Positions 14,846 through 25,251 are shown, counted from the stretch's first letter. The stretch: DNA of 51,458 bases from an uncultured Alphaproteobacteria bacterium (GCA_902524655.1 CABZEG010000011.1:1-51458), one strand, 5' to 3'. Notes: generated from the sequence alone by a model not told the origin. Numbers and translations: made by a program.

Positions 14846-17410
14846 ATGGTGGCTGAAGTTAAATATACATTACTTAAAGACTACGTTCCCCCTATTTATA
14901 GACAGCAGTCTGTTTCACTAGAATTTTTCTTAGACCCTAAAAAAACAGTCCTTAAGTCTAAGATTCACTTTTCACAAAATGATGATGACAAACCAACAGA
15001 TTTAATACTGCAAGGAGAAAATATTCAATTGCGTTATCTGAAAATAGATGGAAAGCAGATTGTGCTAGATCATCTTACTTTAATGAAGCACAAATTAGTT
15101 ATTCCCAAAAAATTTCTTGGTCCAAGAGACTTTCAGGTTGAGATGGAAAATATTCTTAATCCATCAATTAATAAAACCCTGGAGGGACTATATTTGTCTG
15201 AGGGCATTTTCGTAACGCAATGTGAGCCCGAGGGATTTAGAAAGATATGCTATTCTCTTGATCGCCCAGATGTTCTTTCTACTTACACAGTAAGAATACA
15301 TGGATCATTTGCTCACATGTTATCCAACGGAAACCCGATAACAATTTCAAATAATTACTCTGAGTGGTACGATCCATTTCCAAAACCCAGCTATCTTTTT
15401 GCGCTGGTGGCAGGTGATCTAAGGTTTGATGAAGAAACTTTTACAACTTTATCTGGCAAATTGGTAACAATAAAAATTTTTTACCAAAAAGAGCACGTTG
15501 GCAAAGCAAAGCATGCACTTAATTGTATTAAAAAAGCAATGGCGTGGGATGAAATTAATTATGGACGTGAATATGATCTCGATGTCTTTAATATAGTGGC
15601 TGTCGATGACTTTAATGCAGGAGCAATGGAAAATAAAGGCCTTAATATTTTCAATTCCAAATACATACTTAATGATGACGATACTTCTACAGACTCAGAT
15701 TATGCTCTTACAGAAGCGATCATAGCACATGAATATTTCCATAACTGGACTGGGAATAGGGTAACCTGTCGTGATTGGTTCCAACTATGTTTGAAAGAGG
15801 GGCTTACTGTTTTTCGCGAACAGGAATACATAGAAGACCAATTAGAGAAAGAAATCTCTCGTATAAATCAAACAGATTTCCTTATAAAAAACCAGTTTAA
15901 AGAGGACGCAGGACCACTTTCGCATCCTGCTAGACCAACGAGGTACGTTGAAATTAATAATTTTTACACGTCTACAGTTTACGAAAAAAGTGCGGAAATT
16001 ATAAGAATGCTCAAAAAAATTATTGGAAAAGAAAAGTTTTTACAAGGAATGGATCAGTTTTTTAAAAATCAAGATGGGTGCGCATGTACGCTGGAAGATT
16101 TTCAAAGAGATTTTGAACTCGCTTTAAACAAAAATTTGGAAAAATTTTTTAAATGGTTCCATGAGCCAGGAACACCAAAGTTAGTTGTTTCTGAAAAATT
16201 TGTTGGCAAAAATTACAAAGTGACATTCAGACAAGAAAAACCGATAAATCAAAGAAAATATTCAAATAAAGTCATTCCAATAACTTACAAGATTTTAGAC
16301 AGTAAGGGTCAATTTTTACAATCAGAGAAAACGCTCGTACTTGATGAAAAAACATCCTCAATTGAATTAAAGAACCTAAGTAAAAAACCAACCATTTCTC
16401 TATTGAATTCCTTTTCAGCCCCAATAATAGTTGAATTTAAACAATCGATTGATGATTTATTTTCTATTTTGGAGTTTGAAACAGATTTCACGAGCGTGTG
16501 GATGACCAAAAAGAGGCTCGACTATATAGCTTTGGAAAAAATAGCTTCTGACCAACCCAATGTAGAAAATGTTATCTCTAGAATTTATAAGATTCTTATA
16601 AATAAAATGGGTACCCGTTCACTACTTGCAAAACTTCTAGAACCACTCAATGATAATGAGTACTTCTCTAGATTATTAGAAACAACCACACCCGATCCAA
16701 AAGCCATACAAACAGACCTTCGTAAATACAAAGATTTATATAAGAGGTACTTTAAAGAGTTTTCCATAACATACTTTAAAAGTTTTATAGACAATAGACA
16801 ATATCTGACAGAAAACTCAAATTACCAGGAAAGACTGTTAGCATGTGCTTTAATATTTTTGAATAGAGGTACAAATTTCCTTGATGACTCTCTAGATATT
16901 ATTTTTAATACCTCAAATAATATGAGCTTAAAGGTTTCGTGCCTCATAAATTACATCGGCAGAAACGATAAAAAAGAAAATATTAAAACATTCTATCTAA
17001 AATATGGGAAAAACAAGGTCCTATTGAATAAGTGGTTTGCCACCCAAATACAATATTCAACTCCTAAATTGGCTTTGTATCGACTCCGCGAACTGACAAT
17101 CCACAGAGACTTTAACATGTTTAACCCCAATAACTTCCATAGCGTAATAGGAACTTTTGCAAAAAGAAATTTTCATGCTTTCCATCAAAGAGATGGGTGT
17201 GGCTATAAGGAGATTGCAGATTGGATAAAAAAAATTGATCCAGAAAATCCCCAAATTGCTGCAAGTACTACTAAGGCTTTTGAGCAAATCAAATTCTTAC
17301 CCAACATTTACAGGACGAAAGCGAAAGCTTCTTTAAATGCTCTTTCCAATGGCAATAACCTCTCTAAAGACACTTCTGAAATACTTAACAAGATTGAGGC
17401 GTCTTTATGA
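14846..17410 (+). CDS. pepN: Aminopeptidase N (M1 family)
   Basis: An 854-residue zinc aminopeptidase, close to the 870 of E. coli PepN. GAMENKG (from residue 259) recognises the substrate N-terminus; HEYFHNW gives zinc ligands His295 and His299, and Glu318 in LKEGLTVF is the third, at the usual HEXXH-X18-E spacing. The C-terminal half is helical and of the PepN type. It removes N-terminal residues during cytoplasmic peptide turnover. The ATG at 14846 has a near-perfect ribosome site (AAAGGAGG). gatB follows after about 60 bases. Confidence 0.96.
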   Translation: MVAEVKYTLLKDYVPPIYRQQSVSLEFFLDPKKTVLKSKIHFSQNDDDKPTDLILQGENIQLRYLKIDGKQIVLDHLTLMKHKLVIPKKFLGPRDFQVEMENILNPSINKTLEGLYLSEGIFVTQCEPEGFRKICYSLDRPDVLSTYTVRIHGSFAHMLSNGNPITISNNYSEWYDPFPKPSYLFALVAGDLRFDEETFTTLSGKLVTIKIFYQKEHVGKAKHALNCIKKAMAWDEINYGREYDLDVFNIVAVDDFNAGAMENKGLNIFNSKYILNDDDTSTDSDYALTEAIIAHEYFHNWTGNRVTCRDWFQLCLKEGLTVFREQEYIEDQLEKEISRINQTDFLIKNQFKEDAGPLSHPARPTRYVEINNFYTSTVYEKSAEIIRMLKKIIGKEKFLQGMDQFFKNQDGCACTLEDFQRDFELALNKNLEKFFKWFHEPGTPKLVVSEKFVGKNYKVTFRQEKPINQRKYSNKVIPITYKILDSKGQFLQSEKTLVLDEKTSSIELKNLSKKPTISLLNSFSAPIIVEFKQSIDDLFSILEFETDFTSVWMTKKRLDYIALEKIASDQPNVENVISRIYKILINKMGTRSLLAKLLEPLNDNEYFSRLLETTTPDPKAIQTDLRKYKDLYKRYFKEFSITYFKSFIDNRQYLTENSNYQERLLACALIFLNRGTNFLDDSLDIIFNTSNNMSLKVSCLINYIGRNDKKENIKTFYLKYGKNKVLLNKWFATQIQYSTPKLALYRLRELTIHRDFNMFNPNNFHSVIGTFAKRNFHAFHQRDGCGYKEIADWIKKIDPENPQIAASTTKAFEQIKFLPNIYRTKAKASLNALSNGNNLSKDTSEILNKIEASL

Positions 17411-17473
17411 TATTTTTTATTGATTATAGGAACAGGTTTAGATACTGATTGCGTAGAAAAGCGAAGAAGAAAA

Positions 17474-18967
17474 ATGAACATAGAAAAGTCACACTTAATA
17501 AAAGGAGCGAAGAGCGATTTTGTCTTCGTCATTGGTTTAGAAGTTCATGCTCAAGTAAAATCGAAATCCAAACTTTTCTCATGCGCTTCAACAGAATTTG
17601 GGGCTGAACCAAACACCAACGTAAGCTTTATCGACGCTGGGATGCCCGGAATGCTACCTGTTGTAAATTCGTTTTGCGTTGAACAAGCGGTGAAAACAGG
17701 TCTAGGAATAAACGCAGATATTAATCTCATTTCAAGATTTGATAGAAAAAACTACTTTTATCCTGATTTACCACAAGGTTACCAAATTAGCCAGTTATAC
17801 GAACCTATTGTTGGGAAAGGAAAAATATCGATTCAAACCGAAGAGAAATTACAAAAAGAGGTAGTTATAGAAAGAATACACCTCGAACAGGATGCGGGAA
17901 AGTCTATACATGACATGGATCCAACCACAAGTTTTGTTGATTTGAATAGAACCGGTATTGCGCTAATGGAAATTGTTTCCAAACCAGAAATCAACAGTCC
18001 ATTCGAAGCTGTAGAATATATAAAAAACTTAAGATTAATAATGAGGTATCTTGAAACATGTGACGGCAATATGCAAGAGGGGTCCTTGAGAGCAGACGTA
18101 AATGTTTCAGTTTGTGAGATCAACACTTTTAAAAAATTTATGGAAACGGGTGATTATGACTTACTTGGGACAAGGTGCGAGATAAAGAATATGAATTCAT
18201 TGAAATTTATACAACAAGCCATAAATTTTGAAGCTCGTAGACAAATAAAACTTATAGAGGCTGGAAAAAAAGTTGATCAGGAAACGCGCCTGTATGACCC
18301 AAGTAGGAATGAAACCCGTCCTTTAAGGAGTAAAGAAGATGCACATGATTACCGTTATTTTCCATGTCCCGACTTACTAAAACTTGTTTTAGACAAAGAG
18401 TGGGTTGATAAAATTAGAGCTGATCTACCAGAGTTACCTGACCAGAAGCGGTTAAGATTTATTGACGACTTTAATATTACGCCCTATGACTCGGAGGTTA
18501 TAATTGGAGAGCAGTTAACAGCAGAGTTTTTTGAAGCTATAGCTACAAATACGGATGGGAAAATAGCAGCAAACTTACTTATTAATGAATTATTCGGTCG
18601 ACTGAATAAGGATAACTTATCTTTCAACGAAAATCCAACTACTGTTGAACAGATTAGAGAACTAATAAATCTCATAAAGTCAGATCAAATCTCTAGTAAA
18701 GGAGCTAAAGAGATTTTTGATCACATTTGGACTTCTGGTGGCAATCCTATTGAGCTAGTGGATACGTTGGGGCTTCGTCAAGTGCAAGACACAAGTCTAA
18801 TCGAGCAAATAGTTGATGATGTTATTAAAGAAAATCCGTCCCAGGTGGATAAAGTCAAAAGCAATCCAAAACTGATTGGATGGTTTGTTGGACAAGTAAT
18901 GAAGAAATCTCAGGGAAAAGCAGACCCAAAAATCATTAATAAAATTATTAATGAAAAACTTAAGTGA
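17474..18967 (+). CDS. gatB: Aspartyl/glutamyl-tRNA(Asn/Gln) amidotransferase subunit B
   Basis: About 497 residues, the GatB kinase/tRNA-binding subunit of GatCAB, which converts misacylated Glu-tRNA(Gln) and/or Asp-tRNA(Asn) to the amide. The N-terminal VIGLEVHAQVKSKSKLFS is the family hallmark, followed by FYPDLPQGYQISQ, HLEQDAGKSIHD, VDLNRTGIALMEIVS and SLRADVNVSV; the C-terminal YqeY-like tail is LIGWFVGQVMKKSQGKADP. ATG 17474 behind GAAGAAG is preferred over the in-frame TTG 17420. Unusually, gatC and gatA are about 32 kb away (50371 onward) and not adjacent. Confidence 0.97.
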   Translation: MNIEKSHLIKGAKSDFVFVIGLEVHAQVKSKSKLFSCASTEFGAEPNTNVSFIDAGMPGMLPVVNSFCVEQAVKTGLGINADINLISRFDRKNYFYPDLPQGYQISQLYEPIVGKGKISIQTEEKLQKEVVIERIHLEQDAGKSIHDMDPTTSFVDLNRTGIALMEIVSKPEINSPFEAVEYIKNLRLIMRYLETCDGNMQEGSLRADVNVSVCEINTFKKFMETGDYDLLGTRCEIKNMNSLKFIQQAINFEARRQIKLIEAGKKVDQETRLYDPSRNETRPLRSKEDAHDYRYFPCPDLLKLVLDKEWVDKIRADLPELPDQKRLRFIDDFNITPYDSEVIIGEQLTAEFFEAIATNTDGKIAANLLINELFGRLNKDNLSFNENPTTVEQIRELINLIKSDQISSKGAKEIFDHIWTSGGNPIELVDTLGLRQVQDTSLIEQIVDDVIKENPSQVDKVKSNPKLIGWFVGQVMKKSQGKADPKIINKIINEKLK

Positions 18968-19106
18968 TCAAGAACATCGCATTGAGAAATATCAGACCGG
19001 AGCTTATTTGTTCTCTTCTAGGATTTGAGTTTTACTTATAGTTATAAAACAACGAGACGCAATTATGCTTTGTGTAATTAGTGATGAACGGTAGTAGTTT
19101 TCCATT
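18968..19106. other. Intergenic space between convergent gatB and bolA
   Basis: 139 bases with no open frame, tRNA or clear terminator hairpin that I can support. It separates the 3' ends of gatB and bolA and is long relative to the other convergent gaps of this window. Confidence 0.5.
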
Positions 19107-19361
19107 TTATTGAAATTTTATTGATAGTGCGTGAATATTTTGCATAATGTTAGAACCTAAAGCCTTATGAATAGCTCTTTCTCGAGATACCCTAGACATT
19201 TTTTCAAAGATTTTTGCACTGATTACTACTTTAAAGTGAGTTTGTATTCCCTCCTTAAAACCAACATGACCACGATGCAACTCACTCTCATCAACAACCT
19301 CCAAAAAGGTAGGTTGAAAACATTCGTACAGCGTTTGCTCTATTATGTTCACGTAATTCAT
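19107..19361 (-). CDS. bolA: BolA-family protein
   Basis: An 84-residue BolA-fold protein. The helix-turn region VDESELHRGHVGFKEGIQTHFKV, the conserved SRVSRERAIHKAL and the final IHALSIK are typical. BolA proteins bind monothiol glutaredoxins and a shared 2Fe-2S cluster and take part in iron regulation, or act as transcription factors. The length is short but normal for the alphaproteobacterial form. It is divergent from the J-domain gene at 19451, an arrangement common next to cobS and cobT in alphaproteobacteria. Confidence 0.92.
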   Translation of the reverse strand: MNYVNIIEQTLYECFQPTFLEVVDESELHRGHVGFKEGIQTHFKVVISAKIFEKMSRVSRERAIHKALGSNIMQNIHALSIKFQ

Positions 19362-19450
19362 ATATTTTATCTAAAAGTTTAAATTTTTTCTTGGTAATTT
19401 ATATAATGGCACTATTGTATATACTTCCATATTTGTAACAGAAAATCGAG

Positions 19451-20095
19451 ATGCAAAACAAATCTTTCCTTGATTATGACATATCCGTATCCGCAGATAA
19501 GAAGAGGCGATCAAAAAGAACTTCCGCTTCTGGAGGGTTTGAGTCATCTTTAAGAACGTGTGAAGTTGAAGGGTGCTCTGAAGAAGCAAAGTACAGAGCT
19601 CCTAAATCCCCAAAAGATTTAGAAAATTTCCATTGGTTTTGCCTAAAGCATGTTAAAGAGTACAACACTAGGTGGAACTTCTTTAAAAATCACTCAGAAG
19701 AAGAATTTGAGAAAGAGGTTAATCTATCAAAAACTTGGGGCAGAAAGACAAAGCCATTTGGATCCAAGTCATCTGCAAATAAACCTCACTCTGATGGAAA
19801 CTCTAGACTGCGGTTTGGAATTGATGACCCATATGGTTTTATTGATAGTTTGGGGAACAAAGACACTAATTCATTAGGTGCTAAAAAAAGACTTAATCAT
19901 TCGGAGCAAAAAGCACTATCAATACTGGGAGCAACTGATGCCATGACTAAAGACGAGATAAGAAAACTATATAAAATTCTGATTAAAGATTTGCATCCCG
20001 ATACAAATGATGGGAAAAGAGATGATGAGGAAAGAATGACAGAGGTAGTTTGGGCATGGGATCAAATAAGAAACAGTAAACAATTTGACGTTTGA
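19451..20095 (+). CDS. J-domain (DnaJ-like) protein with cysteine-containing N-terminus
   Basis: A 214-residue protein whose C-terminal 60 residues form a J domain: ALSILGATDAMTKDEIRKLYKIL, then KDLHPD with the invariant HPD that stimulates DnaK ATPase, and WAWDQIRNSKQF. The N-terminal half has CEVEGCSEEAKYRAPKS and later FCLKHVKEYN, a C-X4-C...C-X2-H pattern that may bind zinc. It lacks the Gly/Phe region and zinc fingers of DnaJ, so it is a specialised co-chaperone. Its fixed position beside cobS in alphaproteobacteria suggests a link with the CobS/CobT machinery, but that is inference. Confidence 0.9.
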   Translation: MQNKSFLDYDISVSADKKRRSKRTSASGGFESSLRTCEVEGCSEEAKYRAPKSPKDLENFHWFCLKHVKEYNTRWNFFKNHSEEEFEKEVNLSKTWGRKTKPFGSKSSANKPHSDGNSRLRFGIDDPYGFIDSLGNKDTNSLGAKKRLNHSEQKALSILGATDAMTKDEIRKLYKILIKDLHPDTNDGKRDDEERMTEVVWAWDQIRNSKQFDV

Positions 20096-20137
20096 ATAAC
20101 TGCCTAAATTAAAATGATATTGAGATAAGGATTTGTA

Positions 20138-21112
20138 ATGAAAGAAGAGAATATTCCAAAGAAAAAAGTTGATGTATCTGAAGTATTTGGAATAGAGACC
20201 AAAATGGAGGTTTTTGCTTTTGAAACTCCGACAGAGAGAGTGCCTGAAGTGGAGAAGTCATATGTATTTGATAATGACACCACCTTATCAATTCTGGCAG
20301 GATTCTCAAAAAACAGAAGAGTAATGATACAAGGATATCATGGTACGGGAAAGTCTACCCATATTGAGCAAGTTGCAGCTAGATTAAACTGGCCTTGTGT
20401 TCGCGTTAATCTCGATAGCCATATTAGTCGTATTGACCTTATTGGGAAAGATGCAATTAAGCTTAGAGAAGGAAAGCAAATAACTGAATTTCAAGAGGGC
20501 ATTCTTCCATGGGCTTTGAGAAATCCATCTGCTCTAGTTTTTGACGAATATGATGCAGGTAGACCTGATGTCATGTTTGTTATACAAAGAGTATTAGAAA
20601 CCGAGGGTAAATTAACCCTGTTAGATCAAAATGAAGTGATAACACCGCATCCTTTCTTTAGACTATTTGCTACTGCCAACACGGTTGGCCTAGGTGATAC
20701 TACGGGCCTCTACCACGGAACCCAACAGATAAATCAAGGTCAAATGGATCGCTGGTCTTTAGTGGTTACACTCAACTATCTTAAAAATGAAGTAGAGGAA
20801 GAGATAATAATTGCTAATTGTCCAGAATATGGCAGTGATGATGGACGAGTTGATATTAAAAAGATGGTACTAGTTGCTGAACTAACACGAAAAGCATTTA
20901 TAGTAGGTGACATATCAACAGTAATGTCACCTAGAACAGTTATAGCCTGGGCTCAAAATAATCTAATTTTCAATGATATAGCTTTTGCTTTCAGAATGAG
21001 TTTTTTAAACAAGTGTGACGAATTAGAGAGATCAACCGTTTCTGAATTCTTCCAACGTTGTTTTGACATTGAACTACCGGAGAGCATATTGTTGAAGGCT
21101 GCCTCCGAATAA
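20138..21112 (+). CDS. cobS: CobS-like AAA+ ATPase
   Basis: A 324-residue AAA+ protein that matches cobaltochelatase CobS in length and motifs: Walker [10 protein letters not shown] (66-74), Walker [11 protein letters not shown] (Asp136/Glu137), sensor 1 [11 protein letters not shown], and the N-terminal CobS domain [18 protein letters not shown]. CobS and CobT form the ATP-driven motor of aerobic CobNST, which inserts cobalt into hydrogenobyrinic acid diamide. No cobN is in the window, and stand-alone CobST pairs are common in alphaproteobacteria, so a role outside cobalamin synthesis is possible. ATG with AAGGA upstream; cobT starts two bases after its stop. Confidence 0.94.
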   Translation: MKEENIPKKKVDVSEVFGIETKMEVFAFETPTERVPEVEKSYVFDNDTTLSILAGFSKNRRVMIQGYHGTGKSTHIEQVAARLNWPCVRVNLDSHISRIDLIGKDAIKLREGKQITEFQEGILPWALRNPSALVFDEYDAGRPDVMFVIQRVLETEGKLTLLDQNEVITPHPFFRLFATANTVGLGDTTGLYHGTQQINQGQMDRWSLVVTLNYLKNEVEEEIIIANCPEYGSDDGRVDIKKMVLVAELTRKAFIVGDISTVMSPRTVIAWAQNNLIFNDIAFAFRMSFLNKCDELERSTVSEFFQRCFDIELPESILLKAASE

Positions 21113-21113
21113 G

Positions 21114-22949
21114 ATGAACAAAGAAAAAAAATCTGAGGCAACTGATGACATCAAAAAATCAATATCCGAGACGACGAGAGCTATTTCTGGAAAAGACACA
21201 CTTAAGATAAAATTTTCTGCAGACCCAAGTGGCGATTATGGTGAAGTAGTTAAGCTTCCTCAGATTAGTAAAGAGCCAACGGAGTCAGAAATTTTGAAAG
21301 TCAGAGGTGTAGCGGACTCTTTGGCTTTACAAGCGAGATACAAAGATGAAGAAACATTTTCAAAATATGATCCATCAGGTGAACAAGCAAGAGAGATATA
21401 CCAAGAGCTAGAAATAGCAAGGTGTGAGCTACTCGGGGAAAGGTATTATCCTGGTTCAAAGAGGAACATTTGGCAAAAAACAAAAGTAGAAGCTTCAGAC
21501 TACTCAAATAAAAGCTCTATTGCAGTTCAGGAGGAAAATATTTCGCAATTAGCAAGATATTTTATAAAACGTCAACTATCTGAAATAGATTTGCCTTCTG
21601 AAGCGTCTCAACTTTTGGATACAAAAGAAATATTTATGGATTTAACTAGTTCCCCAGAATTTAATAAAACTGAAGATATTTTTGATCAAGAGAAATTTGC
21701 TATCCTAAGCCGAAAATTAATTGAAAGGCTTGGATATGGCGAACAGCTAGGTGAAATAGACGATTTAGATAGTGATGCAGACGAAAATAATCAAGACGAA
21801 GTAGAACAAGAAGATGAGGGACAGGGATCAGACAATGAGGAAGATGATAGTACAGATAACAATGATCAAGATGATGGGGATTCACATCAAAGTACCAGTG
21901 CTGATGCAGATATAGAAGATAGTCAAGTTGAAGAATCTATTGAAGGTGAAGACCAAAGTCAAACTCAAATTACTCAAAATACTCAGGGTAACCAAAGCAC
22001 CGAAACATTTTATCAAATATTTGATGCAACTAGCGATCAGGAAGTAAATGCCAATAAACTAGCGGATATAAATGAATTAGAAAAATTGAGAGAATACTTA
22101 GATCAGCAGCTAGATAGCCTAAAGGGCGCGGTGTCTCGCCTAGCAAACAAACTTCAGAGAAGGCTGCAGGCCAAACAAAATAGAACTTGGAAATTTGACC
22201 TTGAGGAAGGCTTATTAGATGCTGCAAAGCTATCACGAGTAGTATTGAATCCAACTACACCTTTAAGCTTTAAACAAGAGAGTAGTACAAATTTTAAGGA
22301 TACTGTAGTTTCTTTATTGATTGATAATTCAGGATCAATGCGGGGCAGACCAATATCTATTGCAGCAATATCTACAGAAATACTGGCTAAGACTTTAGAA
22401 AGATGTAATGTTAAATGTGAAATACTAGGATTTACAACCAAGGCATGGAAAGGAGGGCATTCGAGGGAGAAATGGTTATCAGAGGGGCGACCGAAGAACC
22501 CAGGTCGACTTAATGACCTCAGACATATTGTATACAAAAATGCTGATGAGCCTTGGAGAAGAGCAAAGTTAAATCTAGGTTTGATGATGAAAGAAGGACT
22601 TTTAAAAGAAAATATTGATGGGGAAGCATTGGAATGGGCTCACAAGAGACTAGTTAAGAGAGAAGAAAATCGAAAAATCCTGTTAGTTATATCTGATGGA
22701 GCACCGGTTGATGACTCAACTCTTTCTGTAAATCCTGCCAACTATCTAGAGAAACACCTCAGACATATTATTAACAAAATAGAAACGACCAATAGAGTGC
22801 AGCTACTTGCTATTGGCATTGGACATGACGTAACAAGATACTATAAAAAAGCTGTTACGATTACAGATGCTGAACAACTTGCCGGCGCCATGACAGAGCA
22901 ATTGGCTGACTTATTTGAAGAACAAAAAACCAATGTAGGAAATTCCTGA
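21114..22949 (+). CDS. cobT: CobT-like VWA protein
   Basis: A 611-residue partner of CobS. The N-terminal part ([29 protein letters not shown]-type helices) is followed by a long acidic, Gln/Asp/Glu-rich linker (about 215-300), then a VWA domain with the MIDAS sequence [14 protein letters not shown] near residue 403 and a second strand [15 protein letters not shown]. The C-terminal [19 protein letters not shown] is characteristic of CobT. The VWA domain should bind a metal and dock the client that the CobS hexamer acts on. The stop TGA abuts the GTG start of the next gene, so translation is likely coupled to the aminopeptidase. Confidence 0.93.
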   Translation: MNKEKKSEATDDIKKSISETTRAISGKDTLKIKFSADPSGDYGEVVKLPQISKEPTESEILKVRGVADSLALQARYKDEETFSKYDPSGEQAREIYQELEIARCELLGERYYPGSKRNIWQKTKVEASDYSNKSSIAVQEENISQLARYFIKRQLSEIDLPSEASQLLDTKEIFMDLTSSPEFNKTEDIFDQEKFAILSRKLIERLGYGEQLGEIDDLDSDADENNQDEVEQEDEGQGSDNEEDDSTDNNDQDDGDSHQSTSADADIEDSQVEESIEGEDQSQTQITQNTQGNQSTETFYQIFDATSDQEVNANKLADINELEKLREYLDQQLDSLKGAVSRLANKLQRRLQAKQNRTWKFDLEEGLLDAAKLSRVVLNPTTPLSFKQESSTNFKDTVVSLLIDNSGSMRGRPISIAAISTEILAKTLERCNVKCEILGFTTKAWKGGHSREKWLSEGRPKNPGRLNDLRHIVYKNADEPWRRAKLNLGLMMKEGLLKENIDGEALEWAHKRLVKREENRKILLVISDGAPVDDSTLSVNPANYLEKHLRHIINKIETTNRVQLLAIGIGHDVTRYYKKAVTITDAEQLAGAMTEQLADLFEEQKTNVGNS

Positions 22950-24743
22950 GTGTTTACTCAAAAAAAGCATAAACATAATCAAAAAGAATTATCTATCAGA
23001 GAAAGACTTGCTCTTCTCAGAAAAAAACTCAAAGAGCATAAGGTCGATGCTTTTTTGGTTCCTCATAATGATATGTATTTTAATGAAATTACGGCACCCC
23101 ATCACAAGCGTTTAGAATGGATCACAGGTTTTACTGGGTCTGCAGGATTTGCAATAATATTTAAAAGCTCAGCTATCATATTTACAGATGGTAGATACAG
23201 CATTCAAATCCAACAGGAGGTTAATCAATCTTATTTTGAAATTGAAAACATTACTCAAAACAAACCATTTTCTTGGTTAAAAAAAAATGTAAAAAAAAAT
23301 ATAACAATAGGGTTTGACCCTTGGCTGCACTCCATTAAGGAGGTCGAAACGCAAAGCGAGGCTCTCCGAAAATTTATAACACTAAAAGCAGTTAATAATT
23401 TAATAGATGAAATTTGGATCAAAAAACCAGCTGAAATTTTAGAGAAACCCTTTTTAAGGGCATCCAGGCTCTCTGGAGAAAATACGACAAAGAAAATCAA
23501 AAAAATACAGAAGAAACTCAGCCTAAATAAAGAACAGGGTTTTATACTTACCTGCTCTGACTCCATTTGCTGGCTTACAAATATAAGAGGAGAAGATGTT
23601 CCAAACTCACCATTAATGAACTGCTATGCAATAGTGCACCAAGATCATGTTTGTATTTACTCAATGAAGAACAGCTACAGAGATAATGCCATCGAACTTA
23701 GAAAAAATGTGACATTGAAACATTTTAATGTTTTTTTTGCAGATATTAAAAAATTAAAGAAGGTTTTATTTGAACCGTCTAGCACCCCTTTTATTCTAAG
23801 AAATAAAATCAAAAGACGTAGTATAAAATCCGAGGAATCGTGCAATCCAGTGTCTTTATTTAAGGCTATAAAAAACCCAACTGAATTAAAAGGCTCTGCT
23901 AAAAGCCATGAAAAAGATGGAGTAGCCTTACTAAGATTTCTAAGATGGTTTAAAAGTACGAAAACTAACAGTCTTGATGAAATTACCCTTGTAAAGAAAC
24001 TTGAAAAAATAAGAAAGCTTGAGTGCTCTTTTTATTACAACTCTTTTGATACTATAAGTGCAGCAGGATCTAACGCTGCTATTACTCATTATAGAGTGTC
24101 AACTAAGAGTAATAGAAAAATAAATACTTCGGAACTAATTTTGGTTGATAGTGGCGGGCAATATATTGAGGGGACAACAGATGTTACCCGAACTTTAATT
24201 AAGGGACGAGCTTCCACGGAACAGAAGTTCCTTTACACAAAAGTATTACAGGGCCTCATTTGCTTAAGTAAACTCAAATGGCCTGAAGGATTGACAGGAA
24301 AGGAATTAGATCCGTTAGCTAGATACTTTTTATGGGAACACAATTTAGATTATGATCATGGTACTGGACATGGGGTAGGAGTATTTTCAAATGTGCATGA
24401 AGGTCCTCAAGGAATTACAAGACTTAATTCGGTTCTATTAAAACCTGGGATGATTTTGAGCATTGAACCGGGAGTCTATTTGCAAGGCAAATTAGGAATA
24501 AGATTAGAAAACCTTGTGTACATTAAAATGAATAGTGAATACTCTGGGGGGAACAGAAAATTTTTAGAATTTGAGCCATTAACCCTCGTTCCATTCGAGA
24601 AAAATCTTATTGAAAAAAAGTTGCTTAGCATTGACGAGTTACGGTGGCTTAATTTGTATCACCACAATGTCTACAAAAAACTATGTCCTTTTTTAAGTGG
24701 CTCAGAGAAAAAATGGCTTAAAGACCTATGTAAGCTTTTATAG
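22950..24743 (+). CDS. pepP: Xaa-Pro aminopeptidase (M24B, AmpP family)
   Basis: A 597-residue M24 metallopeptidase of the long form with two creatinase-like N-terminal domains. The N-terminus LRKKLKEHKVDAFLVPHNDMY, ITGFTGSAGFAIIF and the later SDSICWLTNIRG are typical. Dinuclear metal ligands are Asp400 and Asp411 in DSGGQYIEGTTDVTRT, His474 in GTGHGVGVF, then a Glu in SIEPGVYL and one in RLENLVYI. It removes N-terminal residues before proline. GTG start at 22950 directly follows the cobT stop (TGA-GTG), so it is in the cobST transcription unit. The gene symbol is a family label. Confidence 0.92.
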   Translation: MFTQKKHKHNQKELSIRERLALLRKKLKEHKVDAFLVPHNDMYFNEITAPHHKRLEWITGFTGSAGFAIIFKSSAIIFTDGRYSIQIQQEVNQSYFEIENITQNKPFSWLKKNVKKNITIGFDPWLHSIKEVETQSEALRKFITLKAVNNLIDEIWIKKPAEILEKPFLRASRLSGENTTKKIKKIQKKLSLNKEQGFILTCSDSICWLTNIRGEDVPNSPLMNCYAIVHQDHVCIYSMKNSYRDNAIELRKNVTLKHFNVFFADIKKLKKVLFEPSSTPFILRNKIKRRSIKSEESCNPVSLFKAIKNPTELKGSAKSHEKDGVALLRFLRWFKSTKTNSLDEITLVKKLEKIRKLECSFYYNSFDTISAAGSNAAITHYRVSTKSNRKINTSELILVDSGGQYIEGTTDVTRTLIKGRASTEQKFLYTKVLQGLICLSKLKWPEGLTGKELDPLARYFLWEHNLDYDHGTGHGVGVFSNVHEGPQGITRLNSVLLKPGMILSIEPGVYLQGKLGIRLENLVYIKMNSEYSGGNRKFLEFEPLTLVPFEKNLIEKKLLSIDELRWLNLYHHNVYKKLCPFLSGSEKKWLKDLCKLL

Positions 24744-24752
24744 CTTATTTTT
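24731..24752 (+). terminator. Weak hairpin with T-run at the 3' end of the aminopeptidase gene
   Basis: TAAGCT (24731-24736) and AGCTTA (24742-24747) pair across five bases, followed by TTTTT at 24748-24752. The arms overlap the aminopeptidase stop codon. The stem is short and AT-rich, so it is at best a weak terminator between two convergent genes. Confidence 0.35.
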
Positions 24753-25251
24753 GTAATGTGATTTTCCTCCCTATAACTGTAGGTATCTTATCCTTATCCA
24801 AAGATGATTTAAAAACATTAAATAGTTCCAATACTCGACCTGGATACTGTTTAACTTTACGTGCGCTTAGGTCCATGTTCATCAACACCGTTTCAAAAAT
24901 AGCTGATAACTCTGCCGACTTATCTTTTCTCATCTCACCAAAGACATGCACTCTTTTGGTATCAAATTCTAAAATACTGATATCAACAAAAAAGCTTTCA
25001 CCTTCCAATAGCTCGCTATAATAATTGTAGCTAGCTTTTAGCGCGAACGGGCCTTCACTATTTTTTTCTACAAATGAAGGTCCAATGTTAAGAACATCTT
25101 CAAAAAAGAAATCTAAAGCCTTGTCAAAAGCTAGAGTGTAATAGGCCACGTTCATATGACCGTTGTAGTCTATCCATTCACTAAGGACAGTTTGATTTCT
25201 GGTTCTGTATGGCGATCTTAAAGTATTATCGGCTTGATTTTGGGACATCAT
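24745..25251 (-). CDS. Hot-dog fold acyl-CoA thioesterase-like protein
   Basis: A 168-residue 4-hydroxybenzoyl-CoA-thioesterase-family protein. The helix motif SEWIDYNGHMNVAYYTLAF contains the conserved D-x-N-x-H-M-N active-site pattern and SYNYYSELLEGESFFVDISI the expected central strand. Such enzymes hydrolyse short acyl-CoA thioesters; proteins of this type also appear in carnitine breakdown as betainyl-CoA thioesterases, but no carnitine genes are near, so the substrate is open. Convergent with the aminopeptidase gene with one base between and divergent from the flavoprotein gene at 25310. Confidence 0.82.
   Translation of the reverse strand: MMSQNQADNTLRSPYRTRNQTVLSEWIDYNGHMNVAYYTLAFDKALDFFFEDVLNIGPSFVEKNSEGPFALKASYNYYSELLEGESFFVDISILEFDTKRVHVFGEMRKDKSAELSAIFETVLMNMDLSARKVKQYPGRVLELFNVFKSSLDKDKIPTVIGRKITLQK

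Noticed and set aside
21770-21990. Low-complexity acidic stretch in cobT as a possible tandem repeat or frameshift
   Set aside because: The frame is open and an acidic linker at this point is normal for CobT proteins. No exact DNA repeat was seen.
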